Source of the DNA: Candidatus Methanophagales archaeon ANME-1-THS
GTDB lineage: Archaea > Halobacteriota > Syntropharchaeia > Alkanophagales > Methanospirareceae
Reading direction: 5' to 3'
NCBI GenBank assembly: GCA_004212135.1
Contig: RXIE01000149.1
Location: forward strand, 1-9,834
DNA length: 9,834 bases
The translations under genes were made by a program, and so were the position numbers. This document shows, in pieces, positions 1-5,912 of the stretch; the stretch's first letter is position 1, and each line of letters opens with the position of its first letter. The notes beneath the pieces are model-generated. The model searched no databases. It was given only the letters and a program-made list of their open reading frames with translations, and was not told where the DNA came from.

Positions 1-1
1 C

Positions 2-187
2 CCACTGATGATGCATTTGTGCCTGTTCTTCGCATGGTTCAACCTCGTTAAACCACACGATGCACTAAAAATCGAGAGTGCGGATAGTAGACGGCGTTGG
101 AAACAAAGAACACCCGCAATGGCTGCTAACCTCACCGACCACATCTGGACCTTAGAAGAGTTGTTACGGTTTAAACCACCCCCGTAG
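2..187 (+). CDS. DDE transposase, C-terminal fragment (5' end outside window)
   Basis: This open frame enters from the window edge and encodes 61 residues ending in TAG. It reads AWFNLVKPHDALKI, then RRWKQRTPAMAANLTDHIWT, then LEELLRFKPPP. From memory of the family, the run 'R-T-P-A-M-A-A-x-L-T-D-H-x-W-T-x-x-E-L-L' followed by a short proline-rich end is the typical C-terminus of IS1-like/DDE transposases of prokaryotic insertion sequences. The 'W-x-N-x-V-x-P-H-x-x-L' motif before it matches the region around the last catalytic acidic residue in such enzymes. The frame has no internal stop. Whether the element is complete cannot be judged, because the 5' part and left end lie outside the window. 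The right terminal inverted repeat was not identified with confidence. Confidence 0.75.
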   Translation, partial: PLMMHLCLFFAWFNLVKPHDALKIESADSRRRWKQRTPAMAANLTDHIWTLEELLRFKPPP

Positions 188-459
188 CAGGTGAATATCA
201 GGAATATGCAGGGGTGCGATAGGTCTGTTTAGCGTGAGCTCTCATATCTTACAATCAATTTGCCACGTGCAGGTTATATTGCTCGAGTGGCATTTATATA
301 ATTTGTGCAACATATTCTGTTACATCTTCTCTTCCAGGTCGACAAAAAGGGGACACAACCCAAGAAGGTTTGCGTGTTAAAAAACTGATGGAAGTGACAA
401 GCAATCTCAGTACCAGCGCAGGTTAGATTACGTTTCTTCTTAGTTCGAGTTCTTTTCCG
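188..459. other. Non-coding stretch after the transposase; no gene seen
   Basis: No convincing reading frame or RNA gene was found. There is a TATA-like sequence (catttatataat, 291-302) that could work on either strand, but nothing recognisable lies downstream of it. The sequence ggggacacaaccc near 348-360 is a possible insertion-sequence end, but without the left end of the element it cannot be matched to an inverted repeat. Confidence 0.5.
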
Positions 460-490
460 TCAACGCTTTTCTTGGTAAGAAAAGGGTTGA
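460..490 (-). terminator. Hairpin directly downstream of the 5S rRNA gene
   Basis: Bases 460-473 pair with 477-490 at 13 of 14 positions (one G/G mismatch at 465/485) around a 3-base loop. On the minus strand the hairpin begins at the base after the 5S 3' end, and its first arm carries a CCCTTTTCTT tract. It may act as a terminator, through the T-rich tract, or as a 3' processing signal for 5S rRNA. Confidence 0.55.
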
Positions 491-617
491 GGGCATAGCA
501 GCGATCCTTAGTTCCCAGGTGCTCGCGCAACTCAGTACAGTAAGGAACGCTGGCGGGCTTATCTGCCGGGTTCGGAATGAGTCCGGGAGTTTCCCCGTCG
601 CTATGGCCGCTATGCCC
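491..617 (-). rRNA. rrf: 5S ribosomal RNA
   Basis: The minus strand contains the strongly conserved 5S core: GGGGAAACTCCCGGACTC, then ATTCCGAACCCGG, then CCCGCCAGCGTTCC. The ends pair as helix I: GGGCATAGCGG at the 5' end with CTGCTATGCCC at the 3' end, giving 11 pairs including one G-U wobble. That fixes the gene at about 127 nt, a normal archaeal 5S length. It stands alone here, with no 23S rRNA or rRNA-operon tRNA beside it; separate 5S genes are known in several archaeal groups. A TATA box about 27 bases upstream would start transcription at the first base of helix I. Confidence 0.93.
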
Positions 618-635
618 AATGAGATAATGATGATT

Positions 636-650
636 GGTATTTATAAAGGT
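636..650 (-). promoter_or_regulatory. TATA-box promoter of the 5S rRNA gene
   Basis: On the minus strand the sequence reads ACCTTTATAAATACCA. The centre of the TTTATAAAT box (about 643-644) is 26-27 bases upstream of position 617, the first base of 5S helix I, which is the usual archaeal spacing. A second TATA-like site, AATATAAAT, lies further upstream near 683-692. The box is near-symmetric and could also fire rightward. Confidence 0.65.
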
Positions 651-669
651 TGATAAGTACCACCGAAAA

Positions 670-807
670 AAAACCGAAAGCCATTTATATTGAGTTGCAC
701 AACTATGCACATCGATCGCCATTATTTACCCTCCATTTTTGGCTGAGCTATACGGCGAACATAGCTCTGCGTGGGGTGGGGCGTCTGACCGCCCCACGCT
801 GGTTTTT
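670..807 (+). ncRNA. Possible structured RNA with terminator-like end (tentative)
   Basis: Two hairpins lie close together. GAGCTAT (745-751) pairs perfectly with ATAGCTC (761-767) around a 9-base loop. GTGGGGCG (776-783) pairs perfectly with CGCCCCAC (790-797) around TCTGAC, followed by TGG and a five-T run (803-807). On the plus strand the second hairpin plus T-run looks like an intrinsic terminator. The TATA-like sequence at 638-648, read rightward, would start transcription near 670. No RNA family was recognised and no coding frame explains the conservation of structure. The 5' boundary is a guess. On the minus strand the same hairpins would precede a GGAGGG-ATG at 722, but that frame runs into the 5S gene. 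Confidence 0.25.
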
Positions 808-865
808 CATCTAGCATAATGCTGGTTAGAATTCTTTAGGTGCCCTCGTGCTTTAGGAGGTCTTC

Positions 866-884
866 AAAAACCAAAAACTAAAAA
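866..884 (-). terminator. Triple oligo-T terminator of the TOBE-protein gene
   Basis: On the minus strand three T5 runs occur within 19 bases (TTTTTAGTTTTTGGTTTTT), starting about 20 bases after the stop codon at 905. Oligo-T tracts are the common archaeal transcription stop signal. No stable hairpin accompanies them. Confidence 0.55.
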
Positions 885-904
885 TGGAAAGGCTTGGTTG
901 TGAT

Positions 905-1117
905 TTATTCTCCTTTTGAGACCATTACTTCAGTTGCTTTTATTACCGCTTCGACTTTATCGCCCTTTTTGAGCCCGAGCTCTTCCACCGCCTCTTTGGT
1001 GATCATCGCGGTGAGCGTTGCGGGACCGGATATCTCGATTTTGACCTGAGCGGCAACCTCCCCTTTCTCTACTGCCTTCACCACGCCTCTCATTCTATTC
1101 CTCGCGCTTAACGGCAT
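905..1117 (-). CDS. TOBE-domain molybdate/tungstate-binding protein (Mop/molbindin-like)
   Basis: The product is a 70-residue protein made of a single TOBE/Mop domain. It starts MPLSARNRMRGVVKAV, close to the family pattern 'LSARNxLxGxVxxVxxG'. It continues with VKIEISGPATLTAMIT, then EELGLKKGDKVEAVIKATEVMV, as in molbindins and the C-terminal domain of ModE or ModC. Such proteins bind molybdate or tungstate as oligomers and serve in storage or buffering. There is no DNA-binding helix-turn-helix, so it is not a complete ModE repressor. A GGAG lies 9 bases before the ATG, and the stop is TAA. It is divergent from wtpA with a shared 127-base intergenic region, which supports an oxyanion-related role and suggests co-regulation. 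Which oxyanion it prefers cannot be read from the sequence. Confidence 0.88.
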   Translation of the reverse strand: MPLSARNRMRGVVKAVEKGEVAAQVKIEISGPATLTAMITKEAVEELGLKKGDKVEAVIKATEVMVSKGE

Positions 1118-1147
1118 TTCTCTCAGCTCCAGTAGATAATCAGTTTT

Positions 1148-1221
1148 GCCCGTTAAGAACCTTTTCGGTAAGAAAAAAACCGATAAGCTTTTTATATCGA
1201 CTGGTATTATATTGCATATCG
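1148..1221 (+). promoter_or_regulatory. wtpA promoter with operator-like box; shared with divergent TOBE gene
   Basis: The elements in order are GCCCGTTAAGAAC (1148-1160), an inverted repeat TCGGT-9-ACCGA (1165-1183), the TATA box CTTTTTATA (1188-1196), and TGCATATCG (1213-1221). The same first, third and last elements occur before wtpB at 2468-2535, with identical spacing (25 bases) from the TATA box to the end of TGCATATCG. The TATA sequence read leftward (GATATAAAAAG) could also serve the minus-strand TOBE gene. TGCATATCG overlaps the likely transcription start region, which suits repression by a tungstate/molybdate sensor. That role is inferred from position and repetition only. Confidence 0.5.
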
Positions 1222-1244
1222 AAGCGTACGAGGTGATGAAAAAG

Positions 1245-2399
1245 ATGGCAAAGAAAAGGATAGCAGTTGCGGCGATAGCGCTTGCACTATTCGTGTGCCT
1301 ACCCGTAGCGGTGAACGCAGCAGAGGTCCAAACCGTGAAAGTCTTTCACGCAGGGAGCCTGGCTCTTCCTTTTGAAGAGGCGGAGAAGCAGTTCGAGGCG
1401 CTCCACCCTGGCGTGGATATCCAACGCGAGTCACACGGCAGTGCGGAAGCGATACGGCAGATAACGGAGGTGGGGAAGCCAGGAGACGTGCTTGGGTCCG
1501 CAGATTACGCACTGATACCCAATATGATGTACCCAGAGTTTGCGGACTGGTACGTGCGATTTGCAACGAATGAAATTGTACTCGCTTACAACGCGGAGAT
1601 GAGTCATTACGCGACCGAGATCACCCCTGATAACTGGTACGAGATTCTTCGCCGGGATGATGTTACCTTTGGGTTCTCCAATCCGAATCTCGATCCTTGT
1701 GGTTATCGATCGGTGATGGTCTGCCAGCTCGCGGAGCTCCGCTATAATGACGCCCGGATCTTCGATGATTTGATCCTCAAGAACACCGCAATCACAATGA
1801 GCGAAGAGAATGGCACGTACCTGATCCAGACGCCGGAGCAGTTGGAGCCGAAGACCAGGAAGGTGACGATCAAGCCGAAAGAAGTTGACCTGACGGCGCT
1901 GGTGGAAGCAGGCGGGCTCGATTACTACTTCATTTACCGGAGTGTCGCCGCCCAACACCGGCTGCCCTTCGTCGACCTGCCTGCGGAGATTGATCTGAGC
2001 GCGGTGGAATATGTGGACACCTACAAAAAAGTCAAATTGAGGACGATGGATGGGAAGACCCAAACAGCTACGCCGATTGTCTACGGGATCACCGTCCCGA
2101 AGCAGGGAGACAATCCTGAGATGGGAATGGAGTTCGTGAAGTTCGTCATCGGCGAATCGGGCCAGAAGATCTTCGCGGATAACGGGCAACCGCCCATCGT
2201 GCCACCTGTGGGGAGCGGGAATGTGCCTGAGGAGCTGAACGGTTTGGTACAGCTCGAGTCCGCGCCTTCGACGTCAGTGCCACCAACAACGCCAACGACT
2301 ATACCAACGTCTGCGCCGAAACAACCGGGATTCGAGGCTGTCGCTGCTGTTGCGGGAATAGGAGCAATCGCCTATCTGGTGCTCAGAAGAGACCAATAG
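1245..2399 (+). CDS. wtpA: Tungstate/molybdate ABC transporter substrate-binding protein WtpA with PGF-CTERM-like anchor
   Basis: The product has 384 residues from the chosen ATG at 1245, which has GAGGTGAT ending 7 bases upstream. A longer frame opens at 1146 but runs through the promoter. Residues 1-25 form a Sec signal (MAKKRIAVAAIAL..., cleavage likely after VNA). The body matches the WtpA/ModA family: VFHAGSLALPFEEAE, HGSAEAIRQITE, PGDVLGSADYALIP, NPNLDPCGYRS (Asp150) and LVEAGGLDYYFIYRS (Glu221). Asp150 and Glu221 appear to correspond to the two carboxylates that complete octahedral oxyanion coordination in the archaeal family. A Thr/Pro-rich linker (about 340-360) leads to PGFEAVAAVAGIGA, a hydrophobic stretch and RR, which resembles the archaeosortase PGF-CTERM signal. 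The binding protein may therefore be lipid-anchored outside the membrane. It ends in TAG, then its own terminator. Tungstate rather than molybdate preference is assumed from family resemblance. Confidence 0.93.
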   Translation: MAKKRIAVAAIALALFVCLPVAVNAAEVQTVKVFHAGSLALPFEEAEKQFEALHPGVDIQRESHGSAEAIRQITEVGKPGDVLGSADYALIPNMMYPEFADWYVRFATNEIVLAYNAEMSHYATEITPDNWYEILRRDDVTFGFSNPNLDPCGYRSVMVCQLAELRYNDARIFDDLILKNTAITMSEENGTYLIQTPEQLEPKTRKVTIKPKEVDLTALVEAGGLDYYFIYRSVAAQHRLPFVDLPAEIDLSAVEYVDTYKKVKLRTMDGKTQTATPIVYGITVPKQGDNPEMGMEFVKFVIGESGQKIFADNGQPPIVPPVGSGNVPEELNGLVQLESAPSTSVPPTTPTTIPTSAPKQPGFEAVAAVAGIGAIAYLVLRRDQ

Positions 2400-2413
2400 C
2401 TGAAAAAGCTGAA

Positions 2414-2445
2414 GAGGGGGTACGTATTTCTCCCTCATCTTTTTT
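2414..2445 (+). terminator. Terminator-like hairpin and T-run after wtpA
   Basis: GAGGG (2414-2418) can pair with CCCTC (2432-2436), followed by ATC and a six-T run (2440-2445). It lies 15 bases after the wtpA stop and before the separate wtpB promoter, so wtpA is probably its own transcript. Confidence 0.5.
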
Positions 2446-2467
2446 GATCACGTCGAGCTGATTCGTC

Positions 2468-2535
2468 GCCCTTTAAGAACTTTAGTGTGAGAAAGCAGCA
2501 CCTTTTTATAGCGAAATGCTATAAACTGCATATCG
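2468..2535 (+). promoter_or_regulatory. wtpBC promoter with operator-like boxes matching the wtpA promoter
   Basis: The elements are GCCCTTTAAGAAC (2468-2480), the TATA box CTTTTTATA (2502-2510) and TGCATATCG (2527-2535). Over the 34 bases from TATA box through the last box, about 25 are identical to the wtpA promoter with no gaps. A perfect 7-base inverted repeat, TTATAGC-GAAAT-GCTATAA (2506-2524), overlaps the TATA box and would make a good repressor site. A transcription start near 2535 would leave a leader of about 40 bases before the wtpB ATG. Confidence 0.55.
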
Positions 2536-2576
2536 GCGTCGGTGGTGCTCCGCGGGAGAGCGGGGAGAGAAAGAAA

Positions 2577-3395
2577 ATGAGATCAGATTCGAGATGGTCG
2601 ATGGAGAAGGTAAAACGTGAGAAAATCTTTATCATTTCGCTTTTTTTAGGGCTCGTTCTCGTGGCTTTTGTGCTTGTTACACTTGGAACTCTGTTTTATC
2701 AGCAGGCAAAAGATCTCGAAGGGTTCATTTCGGTATCCGTGGATCCTGTGGTTCTCAAGGCGATCGCTATCAGCTTATCAATGGCGCTTTGTGCGACGTT
2801 CATTGCGTTCCTTTTTGGCGTTCCCCTGGCGTATTTCCTTGCGCGGAAGGAGTTCTGGGGCAAGAGCATTATAGAAGGGATTGTGGACATACCGTTGATG
2901 ATCCCGCATATCGTAGCCGGAATTGCGTTGTATGGCGTATTCATGCGCTATGGACTGATCGGTGCGCCATTGAGAACGCTGGGAATCGTGGTTACTGATG
3001 CATACCCGGGAATTGTAGTCGCGATGCTCTTCATGAGTTTTCCTTATTTGGTGGATACCGCACGAGAAGGCTTTAAAGAGGTTGATCCGCGATTGGAGAA
3101 CGTTGCTCGTTCGCTGGGCGCATCGCAGTGGCGGACCTTCAGAGAGATAACCTTCCCGCTTGCGTTCCCCTCTCTCCTGAGCGGTGCGATACTCACCTGG
3201 GGCCGCGCGATCAGCGAGTTCTCCGCTGTGCTCATTCTCGCGTACCATCCGATCTCCGCGCCGATTTTAATTTACGAGAAGTTCACCTCGTTTGGGCTTC
3301 GCGCATCGCGACCCATCTCCGTTCTGCTGATCTCAATTTGTTTAGTGATATTTATTGCGTTGCGAGTGCTCCATCAGCACCGGAGAAGAACATGA
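2577..3395 (+). CDS. wtpB: Tungstate/molybdate ABC transporter permease WtpB
   Basis: The product is a 272-residue integral membrane protein. The ATG at 2577 is preceded by GGGGAGAG with 7 bases of spacing; an upstream extension from 2487 would cover the promoter and is rejected. About six hydrophobic segments can be seen (roughly 18-40, 63-90, 100-123, 143-160, 197-220, 246-264). The cytoplasmic EAA loop that docks on the ATPase is clear at about 168-194: EVDPRLENVARSLGAS, then WRTFREITFP. This fits ModB/WtpB-type permeases, which work as homodimers carrying oxyanion handed over by WtpA. Its stop overlaps the wtpC start by four bases (ATGA), so the two subunits are translationally coupled. 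The length is normal for the family. Confidence 0.92.
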   Translation: MRSDSRWSMEKVKREKIFIISLFLGLVLVAFVLVTLGTLFYQQAKDLEGFISVSVDPVVLKAIAISLSMALCATFIAFLFGVPLAYFLARKEFWGKSIIEGIVDIPLMIPHIVAGIALYGVFMRYGLIGAPLRTLGIVVTDAYPGIVVAMLFMSFPYLVDTAREGFKEVDPRLENVARSLGASQWRTFREITFPLAFPSLLSGAILTWGRAISEFSAVLILAYHPISAPILIYEKFTSFGLRASRPISVLLISICLVIFIALRVLHQHRRRT

Positions 3396-4438
3396 TCGAG
3401 GTTAAGGGCTTGTACAAGGATTGGCAGGAGTTCTCGCTTCAGGATATCAATGTTGCGGTAAAGAAGGAGGAGTACTTTGTCATTTTAGGCCCTACGGGTG
3501 CCGGGAAGACGTTACTTCTAGAGACTATCGCGGGGTTTCACATGCCTGACCGGGGAGAAGTCTGGATCGATGGTCACGAAGTGACCCCTGCCGCTCCGGA
3601 GAAGCGAAAAATTGGCTTTATTTATCAGAATTATTCCCTCTTTCCCCATTTGACCGTCGAAGAGAATATCGCATTTGGATTGAAGGCGAAGAAATCAGCA
3701 GCGGAGACGAACGGGAAGCGGGTGAATGAGATAATGGAATGGCTGGGTATCTCACACCTTGCGCGCCGTTATCCCGGCACGCTCAGCGGCGGGGAGCAGC
3801 AGAAGGTTGCGATTGCACGTGCGATTGCCATTGAACCTTCAGTCTTATTGCTGGACGAGCCTCTATCCGCGTTGGACCGAAGCACGAGGAATTATCTGCG
3901 TGCGGAACTGAAGCGAGTAAAAGAGGAGCTCGGGATTACCATGGTTCATGTCACCCATGACCAGACCGAAGCAATGCTGCTCGCAGATCGCATAGGGGTG
4001 ATGATGCAGGGGCGGATCCTGCAAGTAGGGACTCCGTACGAGATCTTTAATAAGCCGCGCACCGAGGAGTTAGCAGATTTTGTTGGCGTCGAGAATATTA
4101 TACCCGGCGTTGTTCGCCACAATGAGCGAGGCATTGCGGAGATAACGATTGATAGCGGTACGATATTCGCCGTTTCAGAGTACCAGGATGGATCGGTGAA
4201 GGTCTTTGTGAGACCCGAGGACATCATAGTCTCTGAAAGCAGTAGTGAGAGCAGTGCCAGAAACGTTATCAGAGGACGAATACAGGAGCTGCATGATATG
4301 GGCCCGTTAACTCAGGTGAAGTTGGATACCGGGCTTGTCGCGCTCATTACCAAACAATCACGTGAGGATCTCGGGCTGCGAAAAGGGGCTGAAGTCTATG
4401 CAACCTTCAAAGCGACATCGGTTCACGTGGTGAGATAA
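3392..4438 (+). CDS. wtpC: Tungstate/molybdate ABC transporter ATP-binding protein WtpC
   Basis: The product has 348 residues from the ATG at 3392, which overlaps the wtpB stop and has GGAG upstream. The frame is open further 5', but that part lies inside wtpB and does not look like family sequence. ABC ATPase motifs are complete: Walker A GPTGAGKT (33-40), Q-loop Gln79, signature LSGGEQQ (131-137), Walker B VLLLDEP (151-157) and switch His189 (VTHD). The C-terminal third (about 235-348, with VFVRPEDIIVS and a final VYATFKATSVHV) is a TOBE-type regulatory domain. In related ModC proteins this domain binds the oxyanion and shuts down transport when it is plentiful; the same trans-inhibition is plausible here. 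It energises import through WtpB. The gene is convergent with mfnB, 34 bases apart. Confidence 0.93.
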   Translation: MIEVKGLYKDWQEFSLQDINVAVKKEEYFVILGPTGAGKTLLLETIAGFHMPDRGEVWIDGHEVTPAAPEKRKIGFIYQNYSLFPHLTVEENIAFGLKAKKSAAETNGKRVNEIMEWLGISHLARRYPGTLSGGEQQKVAIARAIAIEPSVLLLDEPLSALDRSTRNYLRAELKRVKEELGITMVHVTHDQTEAMLLADRIGVMMQGRILQVGTPYEIFNKPRTEELADFVGVENIIPGVVRHNERGIAEITIDSGTIFAVSEYQDGSVKVFVRPEDIIVSESSSESSARNVIRGRIQELHDMGPLTQVKLDTGLVALITKQSREDLGLRKGAEVYATFKATSVHVVR

Positions 4439-4472
4439 TACATACGCCTCATGATGTCAATCTAAACAAGAC

Positions 4473-5189
4473 TCACTCCGCAACCATCCGCTTCAACTCT
4501 CGCACCAGTTCAGCTCGAACTCGATCCGTTCGGTTACCACCGCAGACCATGCCCCTCACACCGAGTATATCCGGGTTTATTGCTTTTATCGCGGGCAGAT
4601 CAGCAAAGGTCAGCGAGCCCGCAAGTGCAGTCTCCAATCCAAGCGCTCGTGAATCCGAAATGAACGTCATAAGTTCCTCCTCAGTGAGAAACTCCAGGGT
4701 TGTTCGTCCATCCTTTATTCCAGTATCGACCATCGCCACGTCGATATCCACCTCTCGCCCGATCTCGGCGATTTCAAATGGTGAGATCGACTGTATCCGT
4801 TTATAGTCAGAATAAAACGCAGCAACAACCTTCTTGGTCGGCTCGAAATCCTTCACGGCTTTGACCACTCCACGCAGCACATCGATCGCTTCCCCGCTCG
4901 TTTTGATCTTGAACAACCCGACTTTTATGTATTCCGCGCCGGCTGATGCCGCGCCTAACGCAGCTAAAGCAGCAGTTCCCGGTTTATAATCGAAATCACC
5001 GATTGCCGCACTTATTTTCACACGCTCTCCTCGCTCTTTCTCCACCAATGCTCGTATCGATTTGATAATCCAGGGGAAATTCGCGCCCAGTGAACCCTCG
5101 TGCGGATTCTTTACATCGATAATATCCGCATTTCCGTCAATCACCGCTTTTGCTTCCTCTATATCCCTCGGGCTCACCAACAACTTCAT
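4473..5189 (-). CDS. mfnB: (5-formylfuran-3-yl)methyl phosphate synthase MfnB
   Basis: The product is a 238-residue cytosolic TIM-barrel enzyme (formerly DUF556). It condenses two glyceraldehyde 3-phosphates into 4-(hydroxymethyl)-2-furancarboxaldehyde phosphate, the furan core of methanofuran. Key residues of the characterised methanogen enzyme have counterparts: Lys27 in IIDVKNPHEGS, Lys89 in AEYIKVGLFK (Lys85 in the Methanocaldococcus protein as I recall it) and Asp155 in MVDTGIKDGRTT. The C-terminal ALAGSLTFADLP and LGVRGMVCGG segments are also typical. The start has GGAGTGAG just before the ATG. It lies 24 bases after rpiA on the same strand, so the two probably share a transcript. Its presence points to an organism using methanofuran. 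Confidence 0.94.
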   Translation of the reverse strand: MKLLVSPRDIEEAKAVIDGNADIIDVKNPHEGSLGANFPWIIKSIRALVEKERGERVKISAAIGDFDYKPGTAALAALGAASAGAEYIKVGLFKIKTSGEAIDVLRGVVKAVKDFEPTKKVVAAFYSDYKRIQSISPFEIAEIGREVDIDVAMVDTGIKDGRTTLEFLTEEELMTFISDSRALGLETALAGSLTFADLPAIKAINPDILGVRGMVCGGNRTDRVRAELVRELKRMVAE

Positions 5190-5213
5190 CTCACTCCAGC
5201 CTCTTCTTTCTTC

Positions 5214-5912
5214 TTAAGCTCGTTTTAATACCTTAACCCCTTTCTCATGCCCTACATGGACCTCGGTCGGATTGGTAAATATCCCGTGCTCGACAGAACC
5301 GACCAGAGCGGAAAGGGTGATACTCATCTCTCTCGGATTGCGTATAACGCCAAAATCCACATCGAGGATAACATTTCCCTGTTCGGTTATAAAATACCCC
5401 CCTCTCAGTCCGTCGCTCCTCAAAACCGGCATGCCTTTCAGCTCTTTCACCTGCTTCTCGACTATTTTGACGGCGTAGGGTAACACTTCTAACGGTACGG
5501 GTTTATTGAGCACATCGACCACTTTCTCGTCTTCAACACAGATAACCAGTTTCTTTGACGCATAGGCGACTATCTTCTCCCTCGTATGCGAGCCCCAGCC
5601 GCCTTTAATCAAATTGAGGTGCGCATCCACCTGATCCGCGCCATCGAGAGCGATATCTAACGAGGGATGCTCAGAAAGTGAAGTGAGCGGAATCCCGCAT
5701 TCTATAGCCACCATTTCGGTTCTCAGCGAGGTAGGAACGCCCAGAATCTCAAGCTCTTCATCCTCCATCCTTTTGCCCAGCTTCCGGATCGCAAACTCGG
5801 CCGCCGATCCCGTGCCGAGACCGACGATCATCCCGTCCTTAATCAAGCTCGTTGCGGTCTCCGCAGCCTTTTCCTTTTTGCTCCTCTTTCCTGCCTCGCT
5901 CATAATTCCCAT
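5214..5912 (-). CDS. rpiA: Ribose-5-phosphate isomerase A
   Basis: The product has 232 residues and interconverts ribose 5-phosphate and ribulose 5-phosphate in the cytosol, supplying ribose for nucleotides. Family motifs are in order: IVGLGTGSAAEF (30-40), substrate-binding DIALDGADQVD (86-96) with Asp90 and Asp93, and the catalytic segment KGGWGSHTREK (103-113). Lys103 and Glu112 sit at the spacing of E. coli Lys94 and Glu103 (Glu103 being the catalytic base). SVEHGIFTN (206-214) follows. The catalytic loop is KGGWGSHTREK rather than the more usual KGGGGALLREK, an unusual but conservative-length variant. The start has GAAGGAGA about 9 bases upstream; the ATG at 5903 is an alternative. It leads an operon with mfnB and is divergent from rfcL. 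Confidence 0.94.
   Translation of the reverse strand: MGIMSEAGKRSKKEKAAETATSLIKDGMIVGLGTGSAAEFAIRKLGKRMEDEELEILGVPTSLRTEMVAIECGIPLTSLSEHPSLDIALDGADQVDAHLNLIKGGWGSHTREKIVAYASKKLVICVEDEKVVDVLNKPVPLEVLPYAVKIVEKQVKELKGMPVLRSDGLRGGYFITEQGNVILDVDFGVIRNPREMSITLSALVGSVEHGIFTNPTEVHVGHEKGVKVLKRA

Noticed and set aside
423..722. 99-codon minus-strand frame with GGAGGG before its ATG
   Set aside because: Its C-terminal half is a translation of the 5S rRNA gene, and its N-terminal half spans the 5S promoter; no protein-family resemblance.
1146..1244. Upstream extension of wtpA by 33 codons
   Set aside because: It would place the TATA box and operator inside the gene and put a non-signal sequence before the Sec signal; the ATG at 1245 has a good ribosome-binding site.
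1118..1244. Molybdenum- or tungsten-cofactor riboswitch before wtpA
   Set aside because: The region is short and AT-rich with no multi-helix fold; promoter and operator elements explain it better, and the leader after the TATA box is only about 30 bases.
1431..2189. 252-codon minus-strand frame
   Set aside because: It is wholly antisense to wtpA, whose sense frame has clear family motifs; a shadow of the coding bias.
2397..2448. Read-through of the wtpA TAG
   Set aside because: The protein already ends shortly after the RR of a PGF-CTERM-like tail, and the following codons lie over the terminator, so TAG is a true stop here.
2778..3248. 156-codon minus frame opposite wtpB
   Set aside because: Antisense shadow; composition is unlike a protein and wtpB is certain.
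3128..3391. N-terminal extension of wtpC inside wtpB
   Set aside because: The extension is out-of-frame wtpB sequence; ABC ATPases of this family begin at the MIEVKGL start with an ATGA overlap.
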